A stretch of 64,000 bases of DNA from Dryas octopetala (lineage: Eukaryota; Streptophyta; Magnoliopsida; Rosales; Rosaceae): NCBI GenBank assembly GCA_963921425.1, contig OY992832.1:10415249-10479248 (forward strand). The letters are read 5' to 3'. Shown piece by piece: positions 1 through 14,172 of this stretch. Each line of letters starts with the position of its first letter. Position 1 is the stretch's first letter. Both the position numbers and the translations under genes were made by a program. A model generated the notes under the pieces. The model was not told where the DNA came from and did not search any database. It saw only the letters and a program-made list of their open reading frames with translations.

Positions 1-159
1 TTATGGTCTTGGCTTTGGAGCAACATGTAGTTGTATTTTAGCTGCCTTGTTAGAACTTAGAAATAAGTTTCGAAGTGGTTGAATTTCATATCCAATATAT
101 TTGATTAACATTGCTAATTCTCAATTTCCTTTCTCTACTGACGTTTATTTGATGCCCAG

Positions 160-3100
160 GATGATGAGACAACCTTGTCAGAGGAGGAGGAATTGGCAAA
201 AGCAGATACCAAAGATCCCATGGATGAGGTGAGGAGCCAGAATACCTACCTTTAATAAGCACCCTCATACTTAAGGAATATTTGTCAAAACATTCAGGTT
301 CTATTCTTTAAAAGATTTTGGTCTAAGTTTTTGTCTGTTTCTATGGTTTGCTGCTATCTTTCAGATTTCCTTACTGCAGAAGGAGAGTGAAATACCTTTA
401 GAGGAACTGCTTGCAAGGTATAAAAAGGTACGGTTTATTGTATGCTTCTGCTCATAGGTTGAGTGGTTCGTATCACATTTGATTTTTGTTCAATCATCAA
501 CCTGTTTTCAGGATTTAGACAGTGATGAAGTTGCAGAAGGTGAATCTGAATATGGCTCTGCTTTGTCAGAGGGATTTGGGGATTCTCCATCTCTTGAAGA
601 AGATGTTGAACCCGAGCAACATGGTGTTTCTATGGATGAAGATGTTGACTCTGGTGAACACCAGCCAGCTCTTGATTCTTCCACTGAAGAAGAGAGGGCT
701 AGGCAACGTAAATTATCAGAAGGAGGAAAGGAGAGTGAGAACAGAATTGAGGATGCAGCTGCTGCTGCAAGATCAGCACAGCCAACTGGAAACACCTTCT
801 CCACAACCAAAGTCCGTACAAAATTCCCCTTTCTTCTTAAGTTCCCTCTTCGTGAATATCAGCATATTGGCTTGGATTGGCTTGTAACGATGTATGAGAA
901 AAGACTGAATGGGATTCTAGCCGACGAGATGGGGCTTGGGAAGACAATCATGACCATTGCTTTGCTTGCACACCTAGCGTGTGAAAAGGGAATATGGGGT
1001 CCTCATCTTATTGTGGTCCCAACTAGTGTAATGCTCAATTGGGAGACTGAGTTTCTTAAATGGTGTCCTGCTTTCAAAATTTTAACTTATTTTGGAAGTG
1101 CAAAAGAGCGCAAACTGAAAAGGCAAGGTTGGTTAAAACCAAACTCATTTCATGTCTGCATAACAACGTACAGACTGGTTATTCAAGATTCAAAAGTCTT
1201 CAAGCGTAAGAAATGGAAATACTTGATTTTAGATGAAGCTCATCTGATTAAAAATTGGAAGTCACAGAGATGGCAAACACTTTTGAACTTCAATTCCAAA
1301 CGGCGCATTTTGTTAACTGGCACTCCTCTGCAAAATGATCTGATGGAACTTTGGTCTTTAATGCATTTCTTGATGCCCCATATATTTCAGTCTCATCAGG
1401 AATTCAAGGATTGGTTCAGTAATCCAATATCTGGGATGGTTGAGGGGCAAGAAAAAGTAAATAAGGAAGTTCTTGATCGTCTTCATAATGTCCTTCGACC
1501 ATTCATTCTTCGTCGTTTAAAACGAGATGTGGAGAAGCAGCTCCCTATGAAACATGAGCATGTCATATACTGTAGGCTCTCCAGGAGGCAGCGTAACTTG
1601 TATGAAGACTTCATTGCTAGCTCGGAAACACAAGCAACTCTTGCAAGTTCTAACTTTTTTGGAATGATAAGTGTTATAATGCAACTTCGGAAAGTATGCA
1701 ATCATCCCGACTTATTTGAAGGTCGTCCAATTGTCAGTTCCTTTGATATGAATGGTATTTACATGCAATTGAGTTCTTCTATATGTTCGATGCTTTCACC
1801 TGGACCCTTTTCTATAGTAGACCTTAGGAGTTTGGGGTTTTTATTTACTCATCTAGATTTTACCATGACTTCTTGGGAGAGTGATGAAGTTAAAGCTCTT
1901 GCTACCCCATCAAGTTCAATCAAGGAGCGTGTTGACCTGATTAGGGTTGAAGATATTGGTGGATTTAAACATCACAAGAAGTTTCATGGTACCAATATTT
2001 TTGAAGAGATTCAGAAAGAAATTATGGAGGAGAGACTAAGACAAGCAAAGGAACATGCTGCAGCTATTGCATGGTGGAATTCCTTGAGGTGTGATAGAAA
2101 ACCTATATACTCAACAAGCTTAAGGGAGCTTGTTACAGTTAGACATCCTGTTTTTGATATTCATTGTCATAAGGGTAATCCTCTGTCCTACATGTATTCC
2201 TCAAAGCTTGCTGATATAGTTCTTTCACCAGTGGAACGCTTCCAGAAAATGATTGACCTTGTTGAAAGCTTCATGTTTTCAATCCCAGCTGCAAGGGCCC
2301 CCCCACCTGTATGCTGGTGCAGTAAATCTGGAAGTTCTGTGTTTCTGCACCCATCTTATAAGCATAAATGCGCCGAAATCTTGTCACCACTTCTATCACC
2401 ATTCAGACCTGCTATTGTTCGAAGGCAAGTATATTTTCCTGACAGGCGACTTATACAGTTTGACTGTGGTAAATTGCAAGAGCTTGCAGTTTTGCTTAGA
2501 AAATTAAAGTCAGAAGGTCACAGAGCATTAATATTCACTCAGATGACGAAGATGCTTGATGTCTTGGAGGCTTTCATCAGTTTGTATGGTTACACGTACA
2601 TGCGTTTAGATGGATCCACTCAGCCTGAGGAGAGGCAAACTTTAATGCAGCGGTTTAACACCAATCCAAAAATTTTTCTTTTCATATTGTCAACCCGTAG
2701 TGGGGGTGTTGGTATCAACCTAGTAGGGGCAGATACGGTTATCTTTTATGATAGTGACTGGAATCCTGCTATGGACCAACAAGCTCAAGATCGTTGCCAC
2801 CGTATTGGACAGACACGTGAAGTTCATATTTATCGGTTGATCAGTCAATGCACCATTGAAGAAAATATCTTGAAGAAAGCAAATCAGAAGCGTGCTCTTG
2901 ATGATCTAGTTATACAAAGTGGGGGCTACAACACCGAATTCTTCAAGAAGCTTGATCCTATGGAGCTTTTCTCTGGTCATAGAGCACTTCCTATTAAGAA
3001 TATGCAAAAGGAGAAAAATCACAATGGAACGGAGGTTTCTCTATCCAGTGCGGATCTGGAAGCTGCTCTAAAGCATGCAGAAGATGAAGCAGATTACATG

Positions 3101-6100
3101 GCATTAAAGAAAGTTGAGCAGGAAGAAGCTGTGGACAACCAAGAATTTACAGAAGAAGCCATCGTGAGGTTGGAAGATGATGAATTTGTAAATGAGGATG
3201 ACATGAAGGTTGATGAACCTGCAGATCAGGGTGGCTGGATGACGTCTTCAAACAAAGAAAATGGCATGACGTTGAATGGGAGTGATCTTAATGAAGAAAG
3301 GGCTCTTACTGTTACTTCTAGAGAAGATGATGTGGACATGATGGCTGATGTCAAACAGATGGCTGCAGCTGCTGCAGCAGCAGGACAAGAAATCTCATCC
3401 TTTGGCGATCAGTTACGTCCTATAGATCGGTATGCAATTCGTTTTCTAGAATTGTGGGACCCAATTATAGACAAGACAGCAGTGGAATCGCAAGTTAGAT
3501 TCGAGGAGACAGAATGGGAACTGGACCGCATAGAAAAATACAAGGAGGAAATGGAAGCTGAGATTGATGAAGATGAGGAACCTCTTGTTTATGAAAGTAA
3601 GTACCTTGTTATTTTCTTATTGTCTAAAGTTACTTTTGAGGCATATTATAACCTTAAATATATACAACTCTAATGAGCTTGTCACATGGTGCTACTTTGC
3701 TACTTCATGATACATCGTGTGACCTTGATCATGTGACCTTGATTAGTAGTCCAAAGCATACCTCAATTTGCAGAGCTAAGTTTGCTTTAGACATTAGAAT
3801 TGAGAAAGAATCTATGAGAAAGTTTTATTTTCTCTAAGATCAAATTCTTTTGACCTGGCTCTTATTGAAACATTATATCTGCCTGACACCATCGATGACC
3901 ATGTCTCACTAGCTCTTGTTTGTTAAGTTGTGCCCCTTTAATTTATCTTGTAGTGATATGGTATTCTGTAACTATGTGGGACATGCTGCTCATTGATGGA
4001 ATGTAGGATATTCAAACTTTTTATATGTGATAACTGCCATGTGTGCATGTTGCAACATTAGACTAAAACTTATGTATTTTCTGCTTAGCATGGGATGCTG
4101 ATTTTGCAACTGAGGCATATCGTCAGCAGGTTGAGGCCTTGGCTCAACATCAGGTCAGTGTTTACTCTGTAACTTTGTGATGCATATTTTTTGTCCATGT
4201 ATTAATAATCTGTTTGCAAAACTTTTTGCAGTTGATGGAGGAACTGGAATATGAAGCCAGGGAGAAGGAAGATGAAGCCGATGAAAATTGTGATTCTAAG
4301 AAGTAAGCTGACAATCTGAACACTCATCCTGATAGTATTTGGTGCAAATTAATCTTTTTTCCATCAACTCTATATTGATTTATTATTCATATATACAACA
4401 AAGTGCCTGTATCTATACTGATGACACGCACACACACAGAGGACAAGATGCCTGCATCTATACTGATGTGTAGGTCAGCATTTTGGTGATACACATTTTT
4501 TGATTGGCCAACTGGTCAAGCATTGAAAATAGGAGCGCGCCTTCGTAATGCCATATAAATTTTGGAATTTCATTATATTTGAATAGTCCGTAATTAATCA
4601 TTTGTATGTTAGCAGGAATGGGACGTCAAGTGAACCTAAACCCAAGCCTAAGAAAAAATCAAAGAAAGCCAAATTTAAATCTCTGAAGAAACGATCTTTA
4701 GCCTCTGAACTGAAAACTGTGAAAGGAGAGCTGCAAGTGGAACCGATGTCCATAGATGAAGATACTATGTCTCATGATATGGTTACCTATTCTGATATGG
4801 AATCACCAAATTCAAGTGTGCAGAGAAAACGTAAGAAGGCTGAATCTAGAACAGTTGGTGAAGAGAAGACTTCAAAGAAGAAGTCTAAGAAACCAAAGAA
4901 GTCTCCTCTTGAAATATGTACTTCAGAGTTCGATTCTAACTTCTCTGTAATGCAGCTTGATGAAGCTTCAGAGTCAAAATATGAGACTCTGGTTGATTTT
5001 GAGCAGAAATCAGTTAGCAGAACAAAGATGGGAGGGAAAATATCTATCACCCCTATGCCTGTAAAGCGAGTTCTAATGATAAAACCAGAGAAGCTAAAGA
5101 AGGGAAACATTTGGTCTAGAGATTGTATTCCATCACCAGATTTTTGGTTGTCACAGGAGGATGCGCTATTATGTGCCGTGGTACATGAGTATGGCCCTTA
5201 TTGGAGCTTGGTTAGTGAGACACTTTATGGTATGACTGCTGGTGGCTTTTATAGGGGAAGGTATCGGCATCCCACTCATTGTTGTGAAAGGTTTAGGGAA
5301 CTCATCCAAAGATATGTTTTGTCTACACCAGACAATCCAAATTATGAAAAAGTTAACAATATAGGGTCTGGAAAGGCTCTTCTAAGGGTAACAGAGGTAC
5401 GCTTATTTTGTAAACTTACTGAACTGCATATGTGATACATTTATATCACTTAACTGTGAATGATACATCAGCGCTCTTAACATTTATTGAAACATTGAAA
5501 ATGAAATACCGCTCATCACCTTTCTTCTATGCAGGATAATATTCGAATGTTGTTAAATGTTGCCGCGGAGCAGCCCAATAGAGAGTTTCTCGTTCAGAAA
5601 CACTTCACTGCCCTGCTTACCTCTGTCTGGAAGGTGACATCTCGCAAAGACCACCGACAAAATCTCCCATCATCCCGGAATGGTCTATATTTTGGTGGAA
5701 ATTTTTTCAGTTCTTCCAACCACATTTCTCAGACTTCTAGGAAGGAACGTACAGAAACCATGAAATTTACCAATTTAGGAGAGGGTAAGAAGTTGATAGC
5801 GGCTGCACTTAATGATGCCAGGAGCAGGCAAGAGGATGGCAGAGTCTTTCGTCCCAACTTTGGGAAAGATTCATCAACTGATGCAGAACGGTTGGATATA
5901 ACTCTGGTACTTCCCAAGGATGACTCCTTGGGTCCATTTCCATCTGTTGTTAATTTGTCAATATCCGATTCAGACCCTCTGCCACTGGTAAAGGCTACGG
6001 AAGATCATCATCTTCGGGATTCCTGTAATGATCATCATTGCAAAGATTCCATTGATGTAAATGTGTCTGAGAACCGCTTCAGGTAAGGTCTCTTGCAACC

Positions 6101-6607
6101 ATAAATCTAAAACAATTGCTGTCATAAAAACTGCTAATAGGAGTCCTGTCTCCTTTCAGGGCTGCTACAAGATCTTGCGTTGACGATAGTACAGGGTGGG
6201 CTTCATCTGCATTCCCGATAAATGATGCCAGGTCTCGATCAGTGTCAAAATTACCATCCTCAGGAAAGCACAAGCTCGTTTACTCTGATTCGATTAGACC
6301 TTCCAAATCGAAGTTCAGAAAAAATTTGGTAGAGCATGGTGAGATGCACAAGTTTATTCCTGAGCAGGTATTCCCACCTTTGCCAATGGCTGCACCCGTC
6401 AATCCCAGTCCAAGGTTTGACCTGAATGAACCCATGAACGAAGATGTTGGAATTGATGATTTGGAAAGCAATTCCTATTCTTATGTTGATGAGGAGTTTT
6501 CGCTGGGAATGGAGAATTTTGAAATTTTCCCACATATATATGTTCCTGGCTTGGTTTCAGGCCTTGATGATTGTTCATCATTGCCAGAACATACCGACAT
6601 TGATTGA
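160..6607 (+). CDS. PIE1: PIE1, SWR1-complex Snf2 ATPase (5' truncated by window)
   Basis: This is the ATPase and scaffold of the nuclear SWR1 complex, which exchanges H2A for H2A.Z and in Arabidopsis affects flowering time. I read exons 160-228, 365-427, 512-3596, 4089-4153, 4232-4302, 4616-5396, 5535-6082 and 6160-6607, totalling 1710 codons including the stop. Visible landmarks are an acidic stretch with DDETTLSEEEE, then the Snf2 core with DEMGLGKT (Walker A), DEAH (Walker B) and LTGTPLQND. A long insertion separates the two lobes, as expected for SWR1/INO80-type enzymes. The helicase C lobe has DGSTQPEERQ and QAQDRCHRIGQ. A lysine-rich segment and a SANT/Myb-like domain (around 5140-5320, with EDALLCAVVHEYGPYWSL) follow. 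The N-terminal HSA region lies outside the window. Family identity is very secure; the symbol follows Arabidopsis. Confidence 0.95.
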
Positions 6608-7588
6608 GCAAGGTTAATCAGAGGGCCAGAACCAGATATATTTTGGGCTGATGGCAGGGTCTCTTCTTGTTAAGGAAGCTACCGTCAGTGAAATACTAAT
6701 CATCAACTTGGGGCTTTATCAATTTTTGGCTCCCATAGCATATCACCACTCACCAGGCAGATGGCATGTGGTGGATTGGACCCACCCTTTCCAGATACCG
6801 ATTGAAAGGGAGTGATTTTTCGCGCTTTCCTGTCACAAGCTTGGAAATTGACTTTGTGAATGAAGAATCTGTGTAGGGCTTCCAAGGATCCCCGGATCAG
6901 GGTATTCAAATTGTAACATAAAAATTTTGTAGTTTCATTTTTTTGCTTGGAGACTGAATCTGTTTAGGGCTTCCATTGAGACGTCTGTATGGGCACATTT
7001 CCTCCATGGGAAGTAGTGAATGAAGTTAGTGTACTAGTCGTTAGCAAAAATAGAAAGAAATTATTATTAAGCTCGTAGGGCTTAAATGGCTCTCTCTCTC
7101 TCTCTCTCTCTCCAAGGATGATGCAGTAGTTACATGCACTATGTTCCCTTTTTTCCTAAAATTTAAAAATGATCTTACTTTGGGGAAAATAATTATAATT
7201 TATGCTTAGCTTTGGACTCGCAAAGTCCAGTTTAACGAGTAATTTTTGAAAAACTTTGTTCGAGTTGACGATGGTATAAGGTGAAACCATCTCGCATTGA
7301 AAGAGGATCTATCAACTGTCAACAATGTATCAAAGCAAATACTACTGTCAAAAGAGAACTTCTAAAGAGACAAGAAAAGAACAAAAGACGTTATTAAGCA
7401 TTTATAAAGTATAATAAACTTTGAAACTGTTGAACAAAATCTAAATCAACAATGTTTTCCACTCTAACAAAAATAGGGGAATAAATCTCTAACTTCGTCC
7501 CTCGGGCCTCAGCTAAAAGAAAACTCGATGATCTATTACAAAAAAGAAAATTGCCTCAACAAAATTTTCGAGAGTGATAATGCCAATC
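6608..7588. other. Intergenic, convergent 3' UTRs of PIE1 and RH10
   Basis: This spacer separates two genes that end towards each other, so it probably holds both 3' UTRs and poly(A) sites. It contains a short TC microsatellite at about 7088-7112 and is otherwise AT-rich. I see no coding sequence or mobile element in it. Confidence 0.6.
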
Positions 7589-10500
7589 TCATCTTTTCTT
7601 GAACTTCTTAGACTTTCCATCCTTTTGAAAGGACTTTCCGTCTTTGTGACCTAAATACTTGTCAATATCCTCCTCACCGTGGTTTCCTCCCCACTTCCTC
7701 TTCTTGCCTCCACTTTCTTTAATTTTCTGGAGAAGTCAAACATAAATCACGTTAATCAACAATAGAAAATCAAATTTTTTTCATCACAAGGACAATAGGA
7801 AAACTAATTACTTATAGCTGATCGAACCAAAAAAACCAATATAATTCAATGGGATGCCCCATAGATGGAAACACATTCCTTAATATTGACAAGTATTGAA
7901 AAAGATAACACCAACTTAGGAACAACATTACCATCAGGGACAATCTTTTGGCCTCTGTAACACGTTCTAACAATAGTAGGACTTCCTCTTCTTCAGCAGG
8001 AAATTCAGGTAACTTATTGCCTGAACATTAACAAATTGTAAGCATTCAAAACACTCTTCTTTAGGAGTCACCACACAAACATAGAAACTGTGGCCTACCG
8101 ATAAGCTTCTCAATCTGTATATACCACTCCAACTCGTACTGATTCACTAAAGAGATTGCAATACCAGATCGCCCAGCACGAGCAGTTCTTCCCACTCGAT
8201 GGATGTAATCCTGTGACAACACAGAGTTCTTTCAACAATATATCATCTGAAGAGAATTAAATAACATTATTAACCCTTTTTCTTGAGAAAAAATAATAAC
8301 CAAATTCCAGCAGAATGCAGGGAAAACTTTGCGACATAGAAGGGGCAGGGGCAGGGGCAGGGGACGGGGTTGGAGAGAGAAGGCATCAGCTGCCATTCTA
8401 ATGAATCTAAGGACAAAATTAGAGTGGCTTGGTATTATAGGGGAACCAAGACCTTTTCTGAGTCATAAAGTTAAAAAGCTGCAAAATGCAGTCTCCATAA
8501 CAATATTAGGTAAATAGCATCAACTCCTCAAAGATCAATGGCTAACCATAACTGCAAATAGCAAACAGCAACCCTAACCTTAGAATTTGTGGGGATGTCA
8601 TAATTAATGACCATATCCACTTGTTCAATATCCAACCCTCTACTTGCCACATCAGTGCAGATAAGTACATTACACTCGCCAGCTTTGAACATATTTAAGG
8701 CTCCAAGTCTTTTTGACTGCCAGAAATACACCACAAACAAGGTTAGAGGAACTCCAGAATATCATCCAACATGCTTCAACTTCAAAAGAATAAAGCAAAG
8801 TCACAACTACTTCTAGTTAATTTGATTTTATATACCTGGCTCATATGACCACTAATTGGGATGGCCCTTATGCCAAGATTTCGAAGCATCAAAGCCAAAA
8901 TGCGTGTTGCGTCGCATGTACGAGTAAAAACCATTGTTGTACATTCACACCTCTCAGTCAGGATATAAACAAGAAAACAATCCTGTAATCATAATAATTG
9001 TGAATTTATATCCAAGGGAGACGGACATTAAACTGCCACAGCAAAAACTGGTAAGAACTCCATGAAGAAAGCAAACATGCATGCCATGATTGCTTCTAGA
9101 ATATGCGTGCAGATTTTGCACCAAATATGGATACATCTTACTTGTAGTGCATGTTACGTATTAAACTGTTTAATAGATGCTTGCCTACTTAAATAAATAA
9201 TGAAAGTAGAGGAATAATAAGAGAGGGAGAAACCTTGTACTTGGCCGGCAGAAAACGATACTGCTGCTTTAGTGTGTCAACAGTAGAATATTTAGATGCT
9301 GCTTCAATCTGAAATAGCGGCTTGTTACAATTCAAGACACACATTGTGGAGAATGAACATGGTGCAAAAAACTATTTCATGATACCTTCACAGGGTTCCT
9401 TAGACAAGCCCTTTGCAGTTTCCGGACCTGCAATGTTACAATCATAACTCTGTTAATTCACATAAAAAATTATAAAATATGTAAGGTTTAAGGCATGCCT
9501 CTCTCATCTAGGAGCCAGCAGCATTTCTAAGATAACTTTCCTAGGTTTTGCAGTCCAACACCATCATCAGACACCAGGATGATTTAACTGATGACAATTT
9601 CAGTGATGAAACTGGACACATTCTTAACTAAACACTAAGGCTGGCTCAACTCAAGAACCTACTATAACAAGTATTTGGCATTTGATGCCATAATCTGTTC
9701 TCTAATATAAACTCCAAGGGGCCATAGATCTCTTCTTGGAAGCAAGTAGGAAGTACAATGAAGTAGGAAATGCAACCTTAAATAATATGGTACAGGTCTT
9801 TTTCTTAGTTGCTTTGGAACCTTATAGTAGTAGCATAAAATAATTTTCATCATAAGCAAAATTCAAGACCGCTTCCTCAAAGTTTCATTTTTTATTTATT
9901 TTAAACATCAATTCAAAGTAGTTTCATTAAAAATTTCTAAAAATTTCCCAAAATTTAAAATACTGGTAGAATAACAATACAAATGCTTCTGTAGATACAT
10001 TGAAATAGTTGAACATACCTTTTTAGTCATGGTGGCAGAAAATAAATATGTTCTCCGATCACGAGGAATGACATTCAGAATTTCATCAATTGATTTTTCA
10101 AAGTCCTCATTAAGCAACCTGTCTGCCTCATCTAGAACCTGCTCAATTGGAAATAAGAGGTCACTTAGTATTTCTAGCCAGGTCTCATACATGGCACATC
10201 TGAGGTTGTCCATATAAGATAATGTTACTATTCCCATGGGATGAGAAAGAAGATGGAAGAAACATTCTCAGAAAATGGTTGACCTCTTAGTTTGTGTAAG
10301 ATCTTTTTGTTATTTCTTCCCATGTTAGTCTATGTCCATACCATCCAGCACATTTCTAACTACATTATGCTAAACAAAACTGAATAGGTAACATAACTGA
10401 TGTAACAAAAATAATCATCTCATACCAAATATTTCAATGTGCGAAGAGAAAATCCTTTAGTGTTTGATAGATGATCCATGAGGCGTCCAGGTGTCCCAAC

Positions 10501-12157
10501 CTTCAAAGGAATTTAAAATAAAAAATAAAAAATAAAAAATTTAACATTAACATTAACATTGAAAACCCAAAGACATATCTAACAAAATTCATACATAACT
10601 TGCCAAAGTATGCTCTATAGACAAACAACTATACTCTAGTACAAAATTTAATGAAACCAAAGTTGCCATGCTAGTAAATTAAAAACTTACAATAATGTGT
10701 GGCCGCTTGGCAAGATTGATAGATTGTTGCACCATGTCCACTCCTCCAACAAGCTAAAAAAAATAGGTAAAGAAGCTAAGTAGCATAAACAATGTTAAAA
10801 GATATGTAAATCAATAAGAAACTTTGATCACCAATTCAGAATGTTAGCTTCCAAATCTTGAGAAAAATGATAAACTTCAATTTACTTCATATATCTCACA
10901 CAGAACAACTACAAATTGGGACTTTAATTGTTCAAAATCGTTTACCTAAATAAGAAAAAGCTACTAGATCTAATTTGAGCCTCTACGAAAAAACAATAAG
11001 AAACTATTAAAGATAATTTCATTAATTTGTACCTTTACAAAACAAAAACAAAAAATCCACACACTGGCTTACATTGAAAAAAAAAAAACAAAAAACACCC
11101 AACTCTATGGTATGCCTTTTTCACATATACAGAAAGCCTTAATCTAGAGATACTTGAAGCAATCAAAACCAAGCATACAATTAGACATTCATTTTTTGAT
11201 GAATTAGAAGAGTTTACAAAAGAACCACCCATGGGCCCCAAATTAGAGAGTAGCTATTCATTTTCAGAAGAATAAAAGCAATAAAATCTAACACCTAAAT
11301 TTGTCTGTAAGATGTATACAAGCTACATTCCATTTTCCTCAACCATCAGGAAACCAAACACTGAGAACTCAATTATGCTTGTGACTGTGACAAATACAAA
11401 ATAGCAAAGCTCATATAATGTGTAACATGCACATGGGCCCCAAATTAAAGAGTAGCTATTCATTTTCAGAAGAATAAAAGCAATAAAATCTAACACCTAA
11501 ATTTGTCTGTAAGATGTATACAAGCTACATTCCATTTTCCTCAAACCATCAGGGAACCAAACACTGAGAACTCAATTATGCTTGTGACTGTGACAAATAC
11601 AAAATAGCAAAGCTCATATAATGTGTAACATGCACATGGGCCCCAAATTAGAGAGTAGCTATTCATTTTCAGAAGAATAAAAGCAATAAAATCTAACACC
11701 TAAATTTGTCTGTAAGATGCATACAAGCTACATTCCATTTTCCTCAAACCATCAGGAAACCAAACACTGAGAACTCAATTATGCTTGTGACTGTGACAAA
11801 TACAAAATAGCAAAGCTCATATAATGTGTAACACCAATGGCTCACCACTGCACACTTGACACCAATCTCACATCCTAAAGCTTCAAACTGCTCAGCAATC
11901 TGAATTGCAAGCTCCCTGCAGCACGTGCAAGTCAATTAAAGAAAAAATAGGAACTTGATAAATATAGATCTTCCTAATAAAATTTGATTTAGAACAAGTA
12001 TGTAACCTTGTAGGAGACAGGACAAGCGCAAAAAATGCTTGCGGAGAATTTATTAGGGCTTGCAATATTGGAAGCGCAAAAGCTCCAGTTTTACCCGAAC
12101 CAGTTTGCGCAAGTCCAATCAAGTCTTTTCCTATAATACAAAAAGTCCATACTTTAC

Positions 12158-12188
<31 letters not shown>

Positions 12189-12597
12189 ACACACACACAC
12201 GCACACGCACACATACACAAACCCAACCCATATGTAAAATGTAAAATTCAGATTAAGGAATTTTCCAAAATCTAAACTAGGCAAACATGAAACAGAAAAT
12301 AAAAAAGTTCAAATTTTTAGAATAAAATTAAAATGAAAGCGAAGTGAAACAAAAGAATGAGAGATCGAACGAACCGTCGAGGGCATGAGGCAAGGTTTCG
12401 ACTTGAATTCTGGTAGGTTTTGACCAGCCCCGTTTAAGACAAGCCTCCACCACTTCGGGGCATAACCCCAATTCACCAAACGTCGGCAACTCACTCTCTT
12501 CGTTAATCACCGGCGCCTCCTCCTCCTCTTCGTTCACCGTCGGCGATTCCTCCTCTTCGTTAATCGTCAGCACCCCCTCGTTTTCGTCTGTAGCCAT
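7589..12597 (-). CDS. RH10: DEAD-box ATP-dependent RNA helicase, RH10/Rrp3/DDX47 type
   Basis: This is a DEAD-box helicase expected to act in the nucleolus on 18S pre-rRNA processing, by analogy with yeast Rrp3. I read 13 exons (descending): 12375-12597, 12007-12130, 11846-11915, 10691-10753, 10426-10500, 10019-10138, 9386-9427, 9234-9308, 8836-8982, 8579-8716, 8099-8210, 7932-8020 and 7589-7726. They sum to 1416 nt, or 471 residues. Motifs in order are the Q motif (GWSKPTRIQ), [22 protein letters not shown] (VLDEADRLL), [12 protein letters not shown] and [11 protein letters not shown]. The N-terminus is acidic with repeated NEEEE runs, and the tail is Lys/Gly-rich ([15 protein letters not shown]), as in this family. 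The ATG at 12597 opens the acidic N-terminus. All catalytic motifs look intact. Confidence 0.94.
8342..8369 (+). other. Intronic G-quadruplex-forming motif
   Basis: Five runs of four G separated by two-base loops (CA, CA, CA, AC) lie in the RH10 intron between 8211 and 8578, on the strand opposite the transcript. This fits the canonical G4 pattern; folding in vivo is inference. Confidence 0.7.
11230..11834. repeat. Threefold tandem repeat, ~203-bp unit, in RH10 intron 3
   Basis: Three nearly identical copies start at about 11230, 11432 and 11635, each beginning CATGGGCCCCAAATTA and ending with TAATGTGTAACA. Only a handful of single-base differences are visible (for example TCAACC versus TCAAACC, and GTATAC versus GCATAC). 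The array abuts the donor side of exon 3 and contributes nothing to the coding frame. Confidence 0.93.
12161..12210. repeat. (TA)n(CA)n compound microsatellite in RH10 intron 1
   Basis: A run of TA dinucleotides passes into CA/CG-CA repeats within the first intron of the helicase gene. It is a simple sequence with no coding role. Confidence 0.85.
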
Positions 12598-14172
12598 CGT
12601 CAATGCCTGCGACGTCGTTCAGCTCACTTTCTCAGGACGCGGAAACGAAGACAATACCGATAGGGCAGGGTTCGAGCTCAGAAGCTTAAGTAGTACCTCA
12701 AAGCTGTGTGGCGCGCGAAAATCGGGTCGACGGCTTCGGCGGTTAGGGTTTTAGTTTTGCAGTCTCAGTCTATGTGTGCGAGCCAAATAGAAGAAAGGTT
12801 TATTAACCCGGTTTAAGGCGGCAAAAGACAACGAAAAATAACGGAGAGAATATTGGATTGGGCTGGAGAGTAATTGGGCCGAGCCCATAACAATTAAATC
12901 CTAACCCAACAATCCCAGAAAAAAAATAATAATAATAGGAGTGTTATGAAATTAAACTATATAAGAGAGAAAGTATGAGATAACACAACAGAATTCAGAG
13001 TGTATTTTCAGATTAGGTCTCTATTTTTATGCTCTAGGATGACCAGAGATCTCCTGATTTACTTGGAATAGAACTCTTATCAATTATTAATACAATATTT
13101 CTCAAGATAGATATAAGAGATAAATACTTAATACACTTGGGGACATCTACATATTTTACATTATTTATAACAAAGACAAATTAAATGAAGAGCAAATTAC
13201 AAATAGTACTCTCAAGTTTAACTCAATTCATAAATTGACCCATATCTTTTTAATTTCTTCAAATTGGATCTTAACATTTTTTTTTTGGTAAAAAAAAAAA
13301 TTAATGAAATGTGGCCTCTCCGCCTTTTTGATTGTCGGATCAACAATTGAGTAATGACTTGGCAAGATTGGGCCCATTTTTTTTGACATGTTATGTTTGG
13401 AGGCCCTCTCTTTGCTCATGTGACAACCATGTCAATGTTGCCAAGTGATATAAAACATTTCTAAGATTAAATTCTTTAATAGATAACTAAGCTTAGATAC
13501 TTTAAAAAAATAGTTTTAGATAGAGACCTGAAGTGTTTTAAAATTTATAAGAAATTTTTTTTAATTCATAATAATTTATAAAAAAATCATTTTAATTCAT
13601 AATAAAGTCATCTTTCGATTTGAAGGGTATTGCTCCTAATTTGAAGGGTTTTTCCCCTCCTAGGGTGTAGAGTACGTGGGCTTTGTAGAAGCTGCATATT
13701 AGGTTTTAATTCCGAACAAAATCTTGGACTTAAAACTTAACATAGAGCCGTCATAGAAGAAAAATAAAAAGACTTAATTAAAAATTCTAAATCACTACCG
13801 GTTTTAATCTAAGAAATTCTCATAAAAATAGAATGGATTTTAAGTCTCCCATATTTTTATCCGGTATGGCTTTAACATGCATGCAAGCCAAAAGAGGGCC
13901 CTTATGGCCTTAAACATACACCCTCGAAAAAAAAGAGGACTCTAGTCTTGTCATGCCATCACTTAATGATAATGTTTTTATCCAACTTTTAGACAGATAG
14001 AAAGATTATATTGTCATCACTTTCAAGTTTCAAACATTAGAAAGCAATTTTACAAAATTGAAAAATAAGGCAACAACTTGGAAATCGAGTCAAATATAAA
14101 TGGTGCAAATTGTAATTTGTTTTCTTTTTGGCCCCGTAATTTGCTCTTAATTCTTAAATGAAATTAAAAGCA
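12598..14172. other. Divergent intergenic region between RH10 and the PPR gene
   Basis: The first ~200 bases are GC-richer and probably hold the RH10 5' UTR and promoter. The rest is AT-rich with homopolymer runs and no convincing open frame. The stretch around 12930-13150 resembles a decayed repeat but I cannot delimit its ends. Confidence 0.5.

Noticed and set aside
12930..13150. Possible solo LTR fragment
   Set aside because: No matching ends, target duplication or internal retroelement sequence could be identified.
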